A DNA stretch of 64,000 bases from AV40 sp035568175. Lineage in GTDB: Bacteria; Verrucomicrobiota; Verrucomicrobiia; Chthoniobacterales; UBA10450. Shown here in pieces: positions 17,110 to 25,725 of this stretch. Position numbers and translations under genes: made by a program. Every line of letters starts with the position of its first letter. The first letter of the stretch is position 1. The notes under the pieces were generated by a model, which had not been told where the DNA came from, did not search any database, and worked only from the letters and a program-made list of their open reading frames with translations. The DNA lies in the NCBI GenBank assembly GCA_035568175.1, contig DATMON010000004.1:439324-503323 (forward strand). The letters run 5' to 3'.

Positions 17110-18062
17110 TGAAGTCGAAAGGTCCTAGCCGGACTGGCATTTTACCAAAAACAATCGCGGTGTTGATGGGCGGACCGGGATCGGAAAGAGATGTCTCGCT
17201 TGCGACTGGCCGCGGAGTTTCGAAGGCTCTGCGCTCATTGGGCATCGATGTGGTCGACGTCGATGTTCGCGACGAAAACTTTCTGCTCCCGAAAGATGTC
17301 GATCTTGCCTTCATCACCATTCACGGAACTTTCGGTGAGGACGGGACTTTGCAGAAGATTCTGGAAGACCGCGGCGTCCCCTACACCGGGGAAGGCGTCG
17401 AAGGAAGCCGGACCGCGTTTGACAAATTTTTGACGAAAGAAAAGTTTCGAGAGCACAACGTCGTCACGCCGGAGTGGGAAATTGTCGATGTTGATCAGCG
17501 TCCAACAATTCCGGTGCCGCTCGTCGTGAAACCGCCATGCCAGGGATCCACGGTTGGCGTGGTGATCGTGAAGAACGAAACTGAGCTCGATTCGGCAATG
17601 AAGGAAGCCGGCAAGTACGATCGTAAATTGTTAGTGGAAAAATTTGTATCTGGCCGCGAATTGACGATAGGTATCCTCGGTGATCAAGCCCTGCCGATTC
17701 TTGAAATAATTCCGAAGGGCGGTTTTTACGACTTCAACACAAAGTACCCGTTCCTGAATCCGCAAGCTGGCGCCAGTGCCGAGCATGTCTGCCCCGCCAA
17801 AGTCGATGCGGCAAAAACAAAAAAGATTCAGGAGCTGGCGCTGCAGGCATTTCGCGCTCTTGGCCTGGTCGTTTACGGACGCGTCGATGTGCTTTTGACG
17901 GACGCTGGCGATCCGTTCGTGCTCGAAGTGAACACGATTCCCGGAATGACCGAAGCCAGTTTGCTTCCGGAAGGGGCAGCCGCGGCCGGCATCAACTATG
18001 TCGATCTTTGCCTGCGTATCATCGAATTGTCGCGCGCGAGAAGGGAGCGCGCTTTACGATGA
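17109..18062 (+). CDS. ddl: D-alanine:D-alanine ligase Ddl
   Basis: A 317-residue ATP-grasp enzyme that makes the D-Ala-D-Ala used by MurF. Signatures: MGGPGSERDVSLATGRGV at the N-terminus, FITIHGTFGEDGTLQ, VVKPPCQGSTVGV, GRELTIGILGD and the metal/ATP site FVLEVNTIPGMTEASLLP. The ATG overlaps the murC-murB stop by one base (TGATG). A TTG codon directly before it is a less likely start. Its stop overlaps ftsQ. The iterated 10-mer appears twice inside (17297 and 17999), both read as Val-Asp-Leu. Confidence 0.94.
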   Translation: MKSKGPSRTGILPKTIAVLMGGPGSERDVSLATGRGVSKALRSLGIDVVDVDVRDENFLLPKDVDLAFITIHGTFGEDGTLQKILEDRGVPYTGEGVEGSRTAFDKFLTKEKFREHNVVTPEWEIVDVDQRPTIPVPLVVKPPCQGSTVGVVIVKNETELDSAMKEAGKYDRKLLVEKFVSGRELTIGILGDQALPILEIIPKGGFYDFNTKYPFLNPQAGASAEHVCPAKVDAAKTKKIQELALQAFRALGLVVYGRVDVLLTDAGDPFVLEVNTIPGMTEASLLPEGAAAAGINYVDLCLRIIELSRARRERALR

Positions 18063-19141
18063 GGCGACAGCAACGTCCCCGCGCCCGCAACCGGCGTGTC
18101 TCCAGCTTCCGCCAACGGCGGCAGCAACATTTGCTCGACGTCAAAGTGCGCTCGCGCAAAGCGGTCCAGCATCGCAATCGCAAATTCCTGGTTGGGTTCT
18201 CGAAAATCGCGCTGGTGATTGCGCTGATTGCCTGCGTTTACGTTGGCGCTCGGGTCGCGGCCAAGCGGTTCTTCATCGACAATCCGGACTACAAGCTCAG
18301 CGCGATTGAAGTGCAGACCGACGGCACGTTGCAGCGCGAGCAGATTCTGAGCGTGGCCGATTTGCACGAAGGCGAAAATATCTTTCGCGTGCACCTGGCG
18401 CGTGTGCATGAGCGATTGCAGGAATTGCCGCAGGTCGACGAAGTCGAAGTTATCCGGAAACTTCCGGCCGAAATCGATATCCGAATTATCGAACGCAAGC
18501 CGATCGCCTGGATCACGAGCGAGAAGCAGATTGCCGATCCATTTGCGTCCGACGCTGCTTTTCTGGTGGACGCGCGCGGTGTTTTGATGAAAGAGAAGAA
18601 GTTGTTGCCGGAATATTTGGGACTGCCGTTGATTCTGGGCTGCGCGAGCGAATCGCTCGAAGCCGGCAAAACCGTCCAATCGCCCGAAGCCAAATCGGCG
18701 CTCGAGTTGTTGCGCCTGAGCACGCGGAGCTTCATGCAAACGCGCTTCCAAATTCGCGAAATCGATATTTCGAAGGGTTATTGCCTGGTCGTGACGGATA
18801 AGAATCACAGCCGGGTCACGTTTGGTTTCGAAAATCTCGAAACGCAGCTGCAGCGCCTGGAGCAATTTCTGATCTATTCGGACGACGCGCACCGCGAGCT
18901 CGCAACTGTGAATCTGCTCGTGCAACGAAATATCCCGGTCACGTTCTCGAAACCGGCCACGGAAGTAATTAACGAAACGATTAAACCGGAAGAATCGCCA
19001 CGGGTAATGAAAGCGATCCCGGTGCACTCCGCGCCGAAACCATCGGCCACACCTGCAACCGCCAAATCGCATCCAAGTCCCTCATCAACCAGTCCGCCAG
19101 TGAAGCGGGCGCTTCCGCTGCAACCTTTCAAGAAAAACTGA
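18059..19141 (+). CDS. ftsQ: FtsQ/DivIB cell division protein with POTRA domain
   Basis: A 360-residue bitopic protein: a long Arg/Gln-rich cytoplasmic tail of about 45 residues, one membrane helix (about 46-68, FSKIALVIALIACVYVGARV), a POTRA domain (YKLSAIEVQTDGTLQREQIL to IDIRIIERKPIAWI) and the FtsQ beta domain. The periplasmic C-terminus ends in a Pro/Ser/Thr-rich tail. FtsQ connects early FtsA/FtsZ and the late FtsBLWI proteins. The frame is open upstream into ddl, but the ATG in the ddl stop overlap, preceded by GGGAG, gives the expected protein. Confidence 0.88.
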   Translation: MRRQQRPRARNRRVSSFRQRRQQHLLDVKVRSRKAVQHRNRKFLVGFSKIALVIALIACVYVGARVAAKRFFIDNPDYKLSAIEVQTDGTLQREQILSVADLHEGENIFRVHLARVHERLQELPQVDEVEVIRKLPAEIDIRIIERKPIAWITSEKQIADPFASDAAFLVDARGVLMKEKKLLPEYLGLPLILGCASESLEAGKTVQSPEAKSALELLRLSTRSFMQTRFQIREIDISKGYCLVVTDKNHSRVTFGFENLETQLQRLEQFLIYSDDAHRELATVNLLVQRNIPVTFSKPATEVINETIKPEESPRVMKAIPVHSAPKPSATPATAKSHPSPSSTSPPVKRALPLQPFKKN

Positions 19142-19145
19142 AAAC

Positions 19146-20354
19146 ATGGCGAACGGTGATTTAATTGTTGGTTTGGAGATAGGGACGTCGAAGATCTGTG
19201 TCATAGTCGGCGAAACGCGTCCCGACGGGACGTTGAAAATTCTCGGCGTCGGGCAGGCGCCGTCACGCGGCGTGCGCAAGGGCGAGATTGTCGATTTTGA
19301 AACTGCGATGAAATGCGTCCACGAAGCGGTGGTCGATGCCGAACAAAAAAGCGACGTGATGATTCGGAGCGTTTATGTCGCGATCGCCGGCGGGCACATC
19401 CAAAGTTTTAACAACCGCGGCTGTGTGATCTTGCCCGATGAGCGCGATGAGATCGACGACCAGGATGTTGAAGATGTAAAAATCAACGCGCGCGAAGTCA
19501 GCATTCCGGCGCAGAACGCGTTCCTTCACTCAATCATTCAGCACTATCACGTGGACGGACAGGACGGCGTGCTCAATCCAGTCGGCATGCTTGGGGAAAA
19601 ACTGGAAGCGGATTTCCACATCATTCACGGCGTGCGGACCCGGATCCAAAATACCATCCGCTGCGTCAAAGAATTGCCACTCGATGTCGAAGACGTGGTC
19701 TTCAGCGCGCTTGCTTCAGCGCAAGTCGTCCTGACACAGCATCAAAAGAATCTCGGCGCGCTCGTGGTCGATATCGGTGGCGGCACGACCGATTTCATCC
19801 TTTATGTCGACGGCGCGGTGAAACAAAGCGGCGTGCTCGCGGTCGGCGGGGATCATATCACCAATGACATTTCGATGGGTTTGCGCATTCCAATGGCGCG
19901 CGCTGAAAAAATAAAAACCGAAGAAGGTAGCTGCGTTCTGGGCAACTGCCTGCCGGGCGAAACAATCCTCCTTAAAGATGATTCCGGCTTCGCCGGAAAA
20001 GAGATCGAGCGGGAGACGTTGAACACGATCATCCATTTGCGCCTGCGTGAAACTTTTGAACTGCTCAAGCGCACGGTCGAAGAGGAGCCGTTCATTAATT
20101 ATGCCGGCGCCGGTATTTTCATCACCGGTGGCTGCAGTCTGGTGAACGGAATTGATCATCTCGCGGGCGAAATTTTTGAAATGCCGGCCCACGTGACCCA
20201 CGCACAAACGCTGTCCGGCCTGACTTCGGCGGTTGAGAACCCGCAATTTTCAACCGCGATCGGTTTGCTCAAATACGCCCAGGCCGTGCAAGTGGATCGG
20301 CCGCGACGCGGCATCACTCGAATTTTCGGACGGTTTTTCAGCGGAATGCGATGA
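19146..20354 (+). CDS. ftsA: FtsA, actin-like membrane tether of the Z-ring
   Basis: A 402-residue actin-fold ATPase. Blocks: phosphate 1 loop LIVGLEIGTSKICVIVGE, the 1C-domain region with VEDVKINAREVSIP, phosphate 2 loop ALVVDIGGGTTDFILY and adenosine motif IFITGGCSLVNGIDHLA. The C-terminus ends IFGRFFSGMR, an amphipathic helix of the kind used for membrane attachment. FtsA recruits FtsZ through the FtsZ C-terminal peptide, which is intact here. It follows ftsQ by four bases and is separated from ftsZ by 16 bases. Confidence 0.95.
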   Translation: MANGDLIVGLEIGTSKICVIVGETRPDGTLKILGVGQAPSRGVRKGEIVDFETAMKCVHEAVVDAEQKSDVMIRSVYVAIAGGHIQSFNNRGCVILPDERDEIDDQDVEDVKINAREVSIPAQNAFLHSIIQHYHVDGQDGVLNPVGMLGEKLEADFHIIHGVRTRIQNTIRCVKELPLDVEDVVFSALASAQVVLTQHQKNLGALVVDIGGGTTDFILYVDGAVKQSGVLAVGGDHITNDISMGLRIPMARAEKIKTEEGSCVLGNCLPGETILLKDDSGFAGKEIERETLNTIIHLRLRETFELLKRTVEEEPFINYAGAGIFITGGCSLVNGIDHLAGEIFEMPAHVTHAQTLSGLTSAVENPQFSTAIGLLKYAQAVQVDRPRRGITRIFGRFFSGMR

Positions 20355-20361
20355 CAACAGA

Positions 20362-20371
20362 AAGATCGACA
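20362..20371 (+). repeat. iterated motif AAGATCGACA abutting the ftsZ start codon
   Basis: An exact copy in the 16-base ftsA-ftsZ gap. Its last A is the first base of the ftsZ ATG, so the motif occupies the place where a Shine-Dalgarno sequence would normally stand. Confidence 0.85.
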
Positions 20372-21786
20372 TGATCCAGCTCAGCAAAAATTACAGTTTG
20401 CCGGAACGGCAAGAGGAACCAATTCCCATCAAAGTCGTCGGGGTCGGCAGCGCGGGATCGAACGCGCTCGATCGCGTGTTGCTCGACGGCATGGACAAAG
20501 GCGACCTCATCGCGGTCAACACCGATGTGCAATCGCTGGCGAGTTCAGTCGCGGCCCGCAAAGTCCAGCTCGGTCGCACATGCACTCATGGGCTTGGCAC
20601 CGGCGGCGACCCCGAGCTCGGTTATCAAGCTGCGATTGAATCGGCGGACGAAATCCGGCAGGCAATCGCCGGCGCACGAATGATTTTCATTTGTGCCGGA
20701 CTTGGTGGCGGGACGGGTTCGGGCGCGGCGCCGATCGTCGCGCAGCTCGCGCGCGAAGCCGGCTCGCTCGTGATCGCCTTTGCCACGCTCCCCTTCTCGT
20801 TCGAAGGCAAACGCCGCGCCGCTCAAGCCCAGGACGCACTCGCGCGATTAAACGAGATTGCGAATGCGGTGATTTGTTTCGAGAACGATCGGATGGGCGA
20901 CATGGTCGCGCCCAAAGCTGGAATTCACCAGGCCTTCGGAGTGGCGGACATGACGATCAGCCAAAGCGTCCGCTCAATCGTCAATTTAATTCAGCGACCC
21001 GGCCTCATTCGCATCGGCTTCGATGATTTGTTCGCCGCGTTGCGCAGCCAGAATGGGCGCTGCCTCTTTGGTTTTGGCGAATCCGATTCGGATAACCGTG
21101 CCCACGACGCACTCACTCAAGCGCTGAAAAATCCGCTGATGGACAAAGGCAGAATGTTGTCTGAAGCGGCGCACGTTCTCGTTCAAGTCGCCGGCGGACC
21201 GGGCATGACTTTGTCGGAAGTCGAGATTCTGATGCGCGAGCTCGGCCGTCACGTCCGCGACCACACCCAGATTGTTTTTGGAACGGCCGTGGACGGGAAA
21301 ATGGGGAATCGACTGAGCGTCACGATCATCAGCTCGCTCGCGTCGGAAGATTCGATCGCCGCGCAACAAATGCCCGCGCCACCGGAACCATTTCTCGCCC
21401 CGCCGCCCGCGGCTTTAGAACAAATTGAAGAGCCACCAGCGCCTCCGAAGATCGACATCACACCGGAACCTGAAATTGCGGCGCCCGCGCAGTCCACACC
21501 CGGCGATCTAATTCCATTTGAACAACCGGTGGCGGCTGAAATGCCTCCACCATTACCGGCGCCTTCAATTAAAAAGCCCGCACCTCGTTTGATTCCACCT
21601 AAGAAAAAACTGGTCATGGAAAAAGAGGCGAAGCCGCCGAAGGAAAAATACGTTCAGGCGAAGCAGGAAGTCTTGCAGTTCGAACCTGTCACGCGCGGAC
21701 GTTTCGAGAAAAGCGAGCCGACAATCGTCGAAGGCCAAGACCTGGATATCCCGACCTTCATGCGCAAAAACATTCGCGTGAAGTGA
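20371..21786 (+). CDS. ftsZ: FtsZ, divergent tubulin-like division GTPase
   Basis: A 471-residue FtsZ. The GTP-binding half is recognisable: VVGVGSAGSNALDRV, NTDVQSL and the tubulin signature GGGTGSG at residues 112-118 (usual GGGTGTG). The T7 synergy loop reads LIRIGFDDL at 212-220, where most FtsZ proteins have L-I/M-N-V-D-F-A-D-V. The Asn is Arg214, the first catalytic Asp is Gly216, and only the last Asp (219) remains. A long Pro/Ala/Glu-rich linker leads to a normal C-terminal peptide LDIPTFMRKNIRVK, the FtsA docking site. The frame is open upstream, but MIQLSKNY is the sensible start. It is the last gene of the cluster. Confidence 0.93.
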   Translation: MIQLSKNYSLPERQEEPIPIKVVGVGSAGSNALDRVLLDGMDKGDLIAVNTDVQSLASSVAARKVQLGRTCTHGLGTGGDPELGYQAAIESADEIRQAIAGARMIFICAGLGGGTGSGAAPIVAQLAREAGSLVIAFATLPFSFEGKRRAAQAQDALARLNEIANAVICFENDRMGDMVAPKAGIHQAFGVADMTISQSVRSIVNLIQRPGLIRIGFDDLFAALRSQNGRCLFGFGESDSDNRAHDALTQALKNPLMDKGRMLSEAAHVLVQVAGGPGMTLSEVEILMRELGRHVRDHTQIVFGTAVDGKMGNRLSVTIISSLASEDSIAAQQMPAPPEPFLAPPPAALEQIEEPPAPPKIDITPEPEIAAPAQSTPGDLIPFEQPVAAEMPPPLPAPSIKKPAPRLIPPKKKLVMEKEAKPPKEKYVQAKQEVLQFEPVTRGRFEKSEPTIVEGQDLDIPTFMRKNIRVK

Positions 21787-21801
21787 CCCGGCGAATATCT
21801 G

Positions 21802-21874
21802 CCCGCGAATCCCACGGATAGACGCGAAACAAGAGAACCGCTGACCCTTACATTTTATTGGCGTTATTCGCGGG
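21802..21874. repeat. inverted repeat between convergent ftsZ and the M20 gene
   Basis: CCCGCGAAT at 21802-21810 and its exact reverse complement ATTCGCGGG at 21866-21874 bracket a 55-base AT-richer spacer in the 94-base gap. It may act as a weak bidirectional terminator or be a remnant of a dispersed GCGAAT-type intergenic repeat. No run of T follows either arm. Confidence 0.5.
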
Positions 21875-21880
21875 TAAACT

Positions 21881-23260
21881 CTACTTCTTCATCAGCTCGA
21901 GCACGGCACTGGTCATGCCGATGATTCCGACACGAATGGTTGGTTCGGGCACGGGCGCAAACTTGCTCGAGTGCAAGCTCGGTAATTCTTTCCCCTCTTT
22001 TTTGAACTGAGCGATTTTTTCCGGGTCGACCGCGCCGATATGAAAATCGACCGCCGGAATCGAGTGATCCGGCAAGCTGTATTCGGAAAAGTCTTCGCCG
22101 CCCATGGTTGGATCGACAATCTCGACGTTGTCGGCACCGAGCACATTCTTCCAAACTCCGACGAGCCGTTTAGTTAAATCCGGATTGTTGTAAGTAGCGG
22201 GAGTAAATTCATCTTTCCGAACGGTGACAATCGGCGCCCGGTCGGCCGGAACTCCTCCGGCGCTCGCGATTCCTTTTGCAATCTCATCGATCGCCTTCAG
22301 CACTCGATCGCGCACGTCGGACTTATAAGTGCGCACAGTCAGCTGCATTTTTACTTCATCGGGAATGATGTTGTGTTTGGTGCCGCCGTGAATTGAACCA
22401 ACCGTGACCACGATCGGATCGAACGGATTATTCTCGCGACTGGCAATCGTTTGCCAGGCGTTAATCATTTCCGCGGCGAGGACGACTGGATCTTTGGTTT
22501 TGTGCGGATAGGCCCCGTGGCCGCCGATGCCGCGAACCGTGACGTCGACCGAATCGACATTCGCGTAGGTGTAGCCCGGCGTGACTCCGATGTGTCCGGT
22601 TTGCAAATCGGCCTTGTCATGAAAACCGAGAGCGAAGTCTGGTTTGCCAAATCGATTGTAGAGACCGGCCTTGAGCAAAGCGCGAGCTCCGCCGACCGTT
22701 TCTTCCGCCGGTTGCCCGACGAACATGATCGTTCCGGACCATTGACCTTTCATTCGTTGAAGGGTCCGTGCGGTTCCGATGAACGCCGACATGTGTGCGT
22801 CGTGTCCGCACGCGTGCATAACATGAACTTCTCTGCCCTCGTCATTTTTGGTCGTGACCTTGCTGGCATAGGGAAGACCTGTGTCCTCTTCGACCGGCAA
22901 CGCGTCCATGTCGGTGCGCACCAGCACGGTTGGCCCGGCTCCGTTCTTCATCATGCCGATAACGCCGTAGCATTTCAGGTTCGGGTTGTCGTACTTGCCA
23001 AAGTTTTCCGTCACTTCGCAGCCGACCGCCCGCAGTTCTCTCGCCACCAACGCAGACGTTTTTTCTTCATGGCAGGAAAGCTCGGGATGACTGTGAATGT
23101 CTTTATAAATCGCAAGCAACGACGGCAACTCGCTGACCGCGGTTTTTTCAACTGTCATCTCCTGCGCGAACGCGAAACTTGAAGCCAGGATCGACCCGCC
23201 TACGCCCAGGGCTACGGCGCGGCAGGCCAAGGACAAGATCGACAAAGGACAACTCTTCAT
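21881..23260 (-). CDS. secreted M20-family metallo-amidohydrolase/peptidase
   Basis: A 459-residue protein with a signal peptide (hydrophobic core VALGVGGSILASSFAFA, cleavage likely before QEM). It matches the M20D amidohydrolase group (hippurate or N-acyl-amino-acid hydrolases): VRTDMDALPVEEDTG, the metal motif HACGHDAHM, the catalytic/metal GQPAEETVGGA, the dimerisation-domain GIGGHGAYPHKT and the C-terminal metal region MGGEDFSEY. It is predicted to cleave acyl or peptide amide bonds outside the cytoplasm, so it may be nutritional. Exact substrate cannot be read from sequence. It is transcribed towards ftsZ and divergently from the polymerase gene. Confidence 0.88.
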   Translation of the reverse strand: MKSCPLSILSLACRAVALGVGGSILASSFAFAQEMTVEKTAVSELPSLLAIYKDIHSHPELSCHEEKTSALVARELRAVGCEVTENFGKYDNPNLKCYGVIGMMKNGAGPTVLVRTDMDALPVEEDTGLPYASKVTTKNDEGREVHVMHACGHDAHMSAFIGTARTLQRMKGQWSGTIMFVGQPAEETVGGARALLKAGLYNRFGKPDFALGFHDKADLQTGHIGVTPGYTYANVDSVDVTVRGIGGHGAYPHKTKDPVVLAAEMINAWQTIASRENNPFDPIVVTVGSIHGGTKHNIIPDEVKMQLTVRTYKSDVRDRVLKAIDEIAKGIASAGGVPADRAPIVTVRKDEFTPATYNNPDLTKRLVGVWKNVLGADNVEIVDPTMGGEDFSEYSLPDHSIPAVDFHIGAVDPEKIAQFKKEGKELPSLHSSKFAPVPEPTIRVGIIGMTSAVLELMKK

Positions 23261-23285
23261 ACCGCATTTATAACAGTCCGGGACT

Positions 23286-23362
23286 GTAGGGCAACCGCTC
23301 CGGTTGCCGGCTACTTCTCACGCGATCAACCATCGGCTCGTCTCGTCTCCCTGGGAGGGAGA
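23286..23362. repeat. two perfect hairpins in the 209-base gap before the polymerase gene
   Basis: First hairpin: GGCAACCG (23290-23297), loop CTC, CGGTTGCC (23301-23308), flanked by GTAG (23286-23289) on the left and CTAC (23311-23314) on the right. Second: TCTCCCT (23346-23352), loop GGG, AGGGAGA (23356-23362). Both resemble dispersed intergenic palindromic repeats. The first shares the GTAG/CTAC frame of the repeat at 46139-46204. The gap lies between divergent genes, so a terminator role is unlikely. Confidence 0.6.
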
Positions 23363-23469
23363 GGAAGACGCGTCGCGGCTGGTGAGGGTCGTGTTCTTTG
23401 TTCGTAGCTTAAAGTCGGCTCCTACTTTCATGCTTTCCTGATTCGTTTTTCCGGCTCTCTTTCTTGGCG

Positions 23470-25725
23470 ATGGATTTCGAAAAGAACACCATGCTCTTCG
23501 GTGCTGACCCGACGCCACGGATAGTCGCGATCGAACTGGGCGAGACCGGCACGGTCAACGTTCACCGGCGCGAGAAGGATGGCTCGACCACCACCGACGT
23601 GGAGCCATTTCATCCGTTCGTTTGGGCAAACGCCGACGTTGTCGATCTTGGAATCGAAGCGGAAAAGCTCAAGGGCGATCTGAAATTCGGTTGGCTGATC
23701 ACCGCCGACAGCTGGAAGGAGCTCATCGCTTTGCGCAACGGTTTGAAGAGTGCCGGCCGCGATTTCTTCGCCCTGACCGATCCGGTCCAACATTATCTCA
23801 CCGCCACCGGCCGCACCCTCTTCAAAGATTTGCCATTTGAAGAGCTGAAACGAATGCAGCTCGAAGTGCTCTCGTTTTCAGAGGGCGGGGCAGATCACAT
23901 CATGAGCATCGCGCTCTCGGGCAACAGCGGCTGGGAAGAACTGATTATTGTCGATCCAAAGAAACTTCCAGAATCCGAGCACGCCGCGATCAAACGTCTG
24001 ACGACTTTGATCAAAGAGCGCGACCCGGACGTGATCGAAGGTCACAACTTGTTCCGGTCCGATCTGCCCTATCTCGTCGCGCGCGCCAAGAAACTGAAAA
24101 CAAAACTGGACTGGGGCCGAAGCGGTGGATTTTTGCGTTCGCGTCCGTCGCGACTCCAAATCGCAGAAAAGACGATCGATTATCCGAAGTTCACGATTGA
24201 TGGGCGCCACTTCGTGGACACTTTCCTGCTCGCGCAATTTTACGATGTCGGGATGCGCTCGCTTGCCGGTTTCGAGCGCACCGACGTCGCGCGACATTTT
24301 GGATTTTGTGATGAAGAAATCTCGGCGCTCGCGGGCAAGGAGCTGGAGCGCGCTTACATCGAAAACGACGAAAGATTCCGCCGGCGGGCGATCTGCGGCG
24401 TGCGCGAGACCCGAGCAGTCTCGGAGTTACTCAGCCCGAGTTATTTCATTCAGGCGCAGATTTTTCCTTACAACTACCAGGACGTGATCGTGCGGGGGAA
24501 CGCCACCCGGATCAACGGCTTGTTCCTGCGCGAATACTTTCGACAGAAACACAGCATTCCGGAGCTGCCGCTGCCGCAAGCTTTCGAAGGTGGTTACACC
24601 GACATCTTCTTCACCGGCGTCGCGCGCAACGTCTGGCATTGCGACGTCGCCTCTTTGTATCCCTCGATCATGCTTCAGTTCGATTGTTTTCCAGTAAGTG
24701 ACGAACTGCAGATCTTCCGGCATTTACTGACCGATCTGCGCACGTTCCGATTGGAAACCAAGGCGGCGATGCGCGCGGAAAAGAATCCTGCGAAGCAGCG
24801 CTATTTCCACGCGCTTCAAAACACTTTCAAAATTCTGATCAACAGCTTCTACGGCTATCTCGGATTCGCCCAGGGACATTTCGCCGATTTCGAAGCGGCA
24901 GCGCGCGTCACCCAGATCGGTCGCGATTTGCTTAAGAAAATGATCGACTGGCTGAACAAGCACGGCGCTAGAGTCATCGAGGTCGATACCGACGGAATTT
25001 ATTTCGTTCCGCCTTCTTCCGTGGAGCCAAGTGCCACTCCGGCTCGGACCGTCTCGCCTGCGAAATCTAAAAGCAGTGCAGCCGGGACGGCTGCCGCCAC
25101 AGAAAAAGAAATCCAAGAATTGCAAAAGGGGTTGGCGAAAGAATTGCCGCCGGGAATCGACATCGAGTTCGACGAGCACTTCGACGCGATGTTTAGCTAC
25201 AAGGCGAAGAATTACGCGCTCCTGACGAAAGACGGCGACGTCATCATCAAAGGCGGCGCCCTTAAATCACGCGGGCTCGAAAAATTCCAACGCGTGTTCC
25301 TCGAGGAGATGATCAAGCTCATCATGGAAGGTAAGTCGGAGGCGATTGCCGGTCTTCGGAACCAGTTCGAGAAAAAAATCCGGAACCGCGAGTGGAAGAT
25401 CGACATGTTGATGAAGACCGACACGCTCCAGGATTCTCTGGACAAATATCGGGCTAAAATCGCCGGATCCGCGCGCAATCGCGCCGCAGCTTATGAACTC
25501 GCGCTGGCCAGCGGCCGCGCCTATAAACCCGGCGACCAGGTTAGCTACTATATTAAGAGTACCCCAAAGAAGGTCCCAGCCTATGAAGCAGCCAGGCTCG
25601 CTACCGAGTTCGATCCGCAAAACCGTGACGAGAACGTTGATTACTACGTCGCCAAGCTGAACGAGCTGGTGAAAAAGTTTGGTGATCTAGTCCCAGCGCC
25701 CGAGCAAGAGACTTTAAAGCTCTAA
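23470..25725 (+). CDS. family B DNA polymerase
   Basis: A 751-residue family B polymerase, a type found in only some bacteria (as Pol II in enterobacteria). Polymerase motifs: A, DVASLYPSI (about 392-400); B, KILINSFYGYLG (about 454-465); C, DTDG (about 506-509). In the 3'-5' exonuclease domain, Exo II keeps Asn193 and Asp198 (HNLFRSDLP) and Exo III has YIEND (296-300). Exo I reads LEVLSFS instead of the usual L-D-I-E-T, so proofreading may be weakened. There is an Ala/Pro-rich insert just after motif C. The ATG was preferred over a TTG two codons upstream. It is probably a repair or lesion-bypass polymerase, and the 3' end overlaps the convergent osmC-like gene by four bases. Confidence 0.9.
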   Translation: MDFEKNTMLFGADPTPRIVAIELGETGTVNVHRREKDGSTTTDVEPFHPFVWANADVVDLGIEAEKLKGDLKFGWLITADSWKELIALRNGLKSAGRDFFALTDPVQHYLTATGRTLFKDLPFEELKRMQLEVLSFSEGGADHIMSIALSGNSGWEELIIVDPKKLPESEHAAIKRLTTLIKERDPDVIEGHNLFRSDLPYLVARAKKLKTKLDWGRSGGFLRSRPSRLQIAEKTIDYPKFTIDGRHFVDTFLLAQFYDVGMRSLAGFERTDVARHFGFCDEEISALAGKELERAYIENDERFRRRAICGVRETRAVSELLSPSYFIQAQIFPYNYQDVIVRGNATRINGLFLREYFRQKHSIPELPLPQAFEGGYTDIFFTGVARNVWHCDVASLYPSIMLQFDCFPVSDELQIFRHLLTDLRTFRLETKAAMRAEKNPAKQRYFHALQNTFKILINSFYGYLGFAQGHFADFEAAARVTQIGRDLLKKMIDWLNKHGARVIEVDTDGIYFVPPSSVEPSATPARTVSPAKSKSSAAGTAAATEKEIQELQKGLAKELPPGIDIEFDEHFDAMFSYKAKNYALLTKDGDVIIKGGALKSRGLEKFQRVFLEEMIKLIMEGKSEAIAGLRNQFEKKIRNREWKIDMLMKTDTLQDSLDKYRAKIAGSARNRAAAYELALASGRAYKPGDQVSYYIKSTPKKVPAYEAARLATEFDPQNRDENVDYYVAKLNELVKKFGDLVPAPEQETLKL

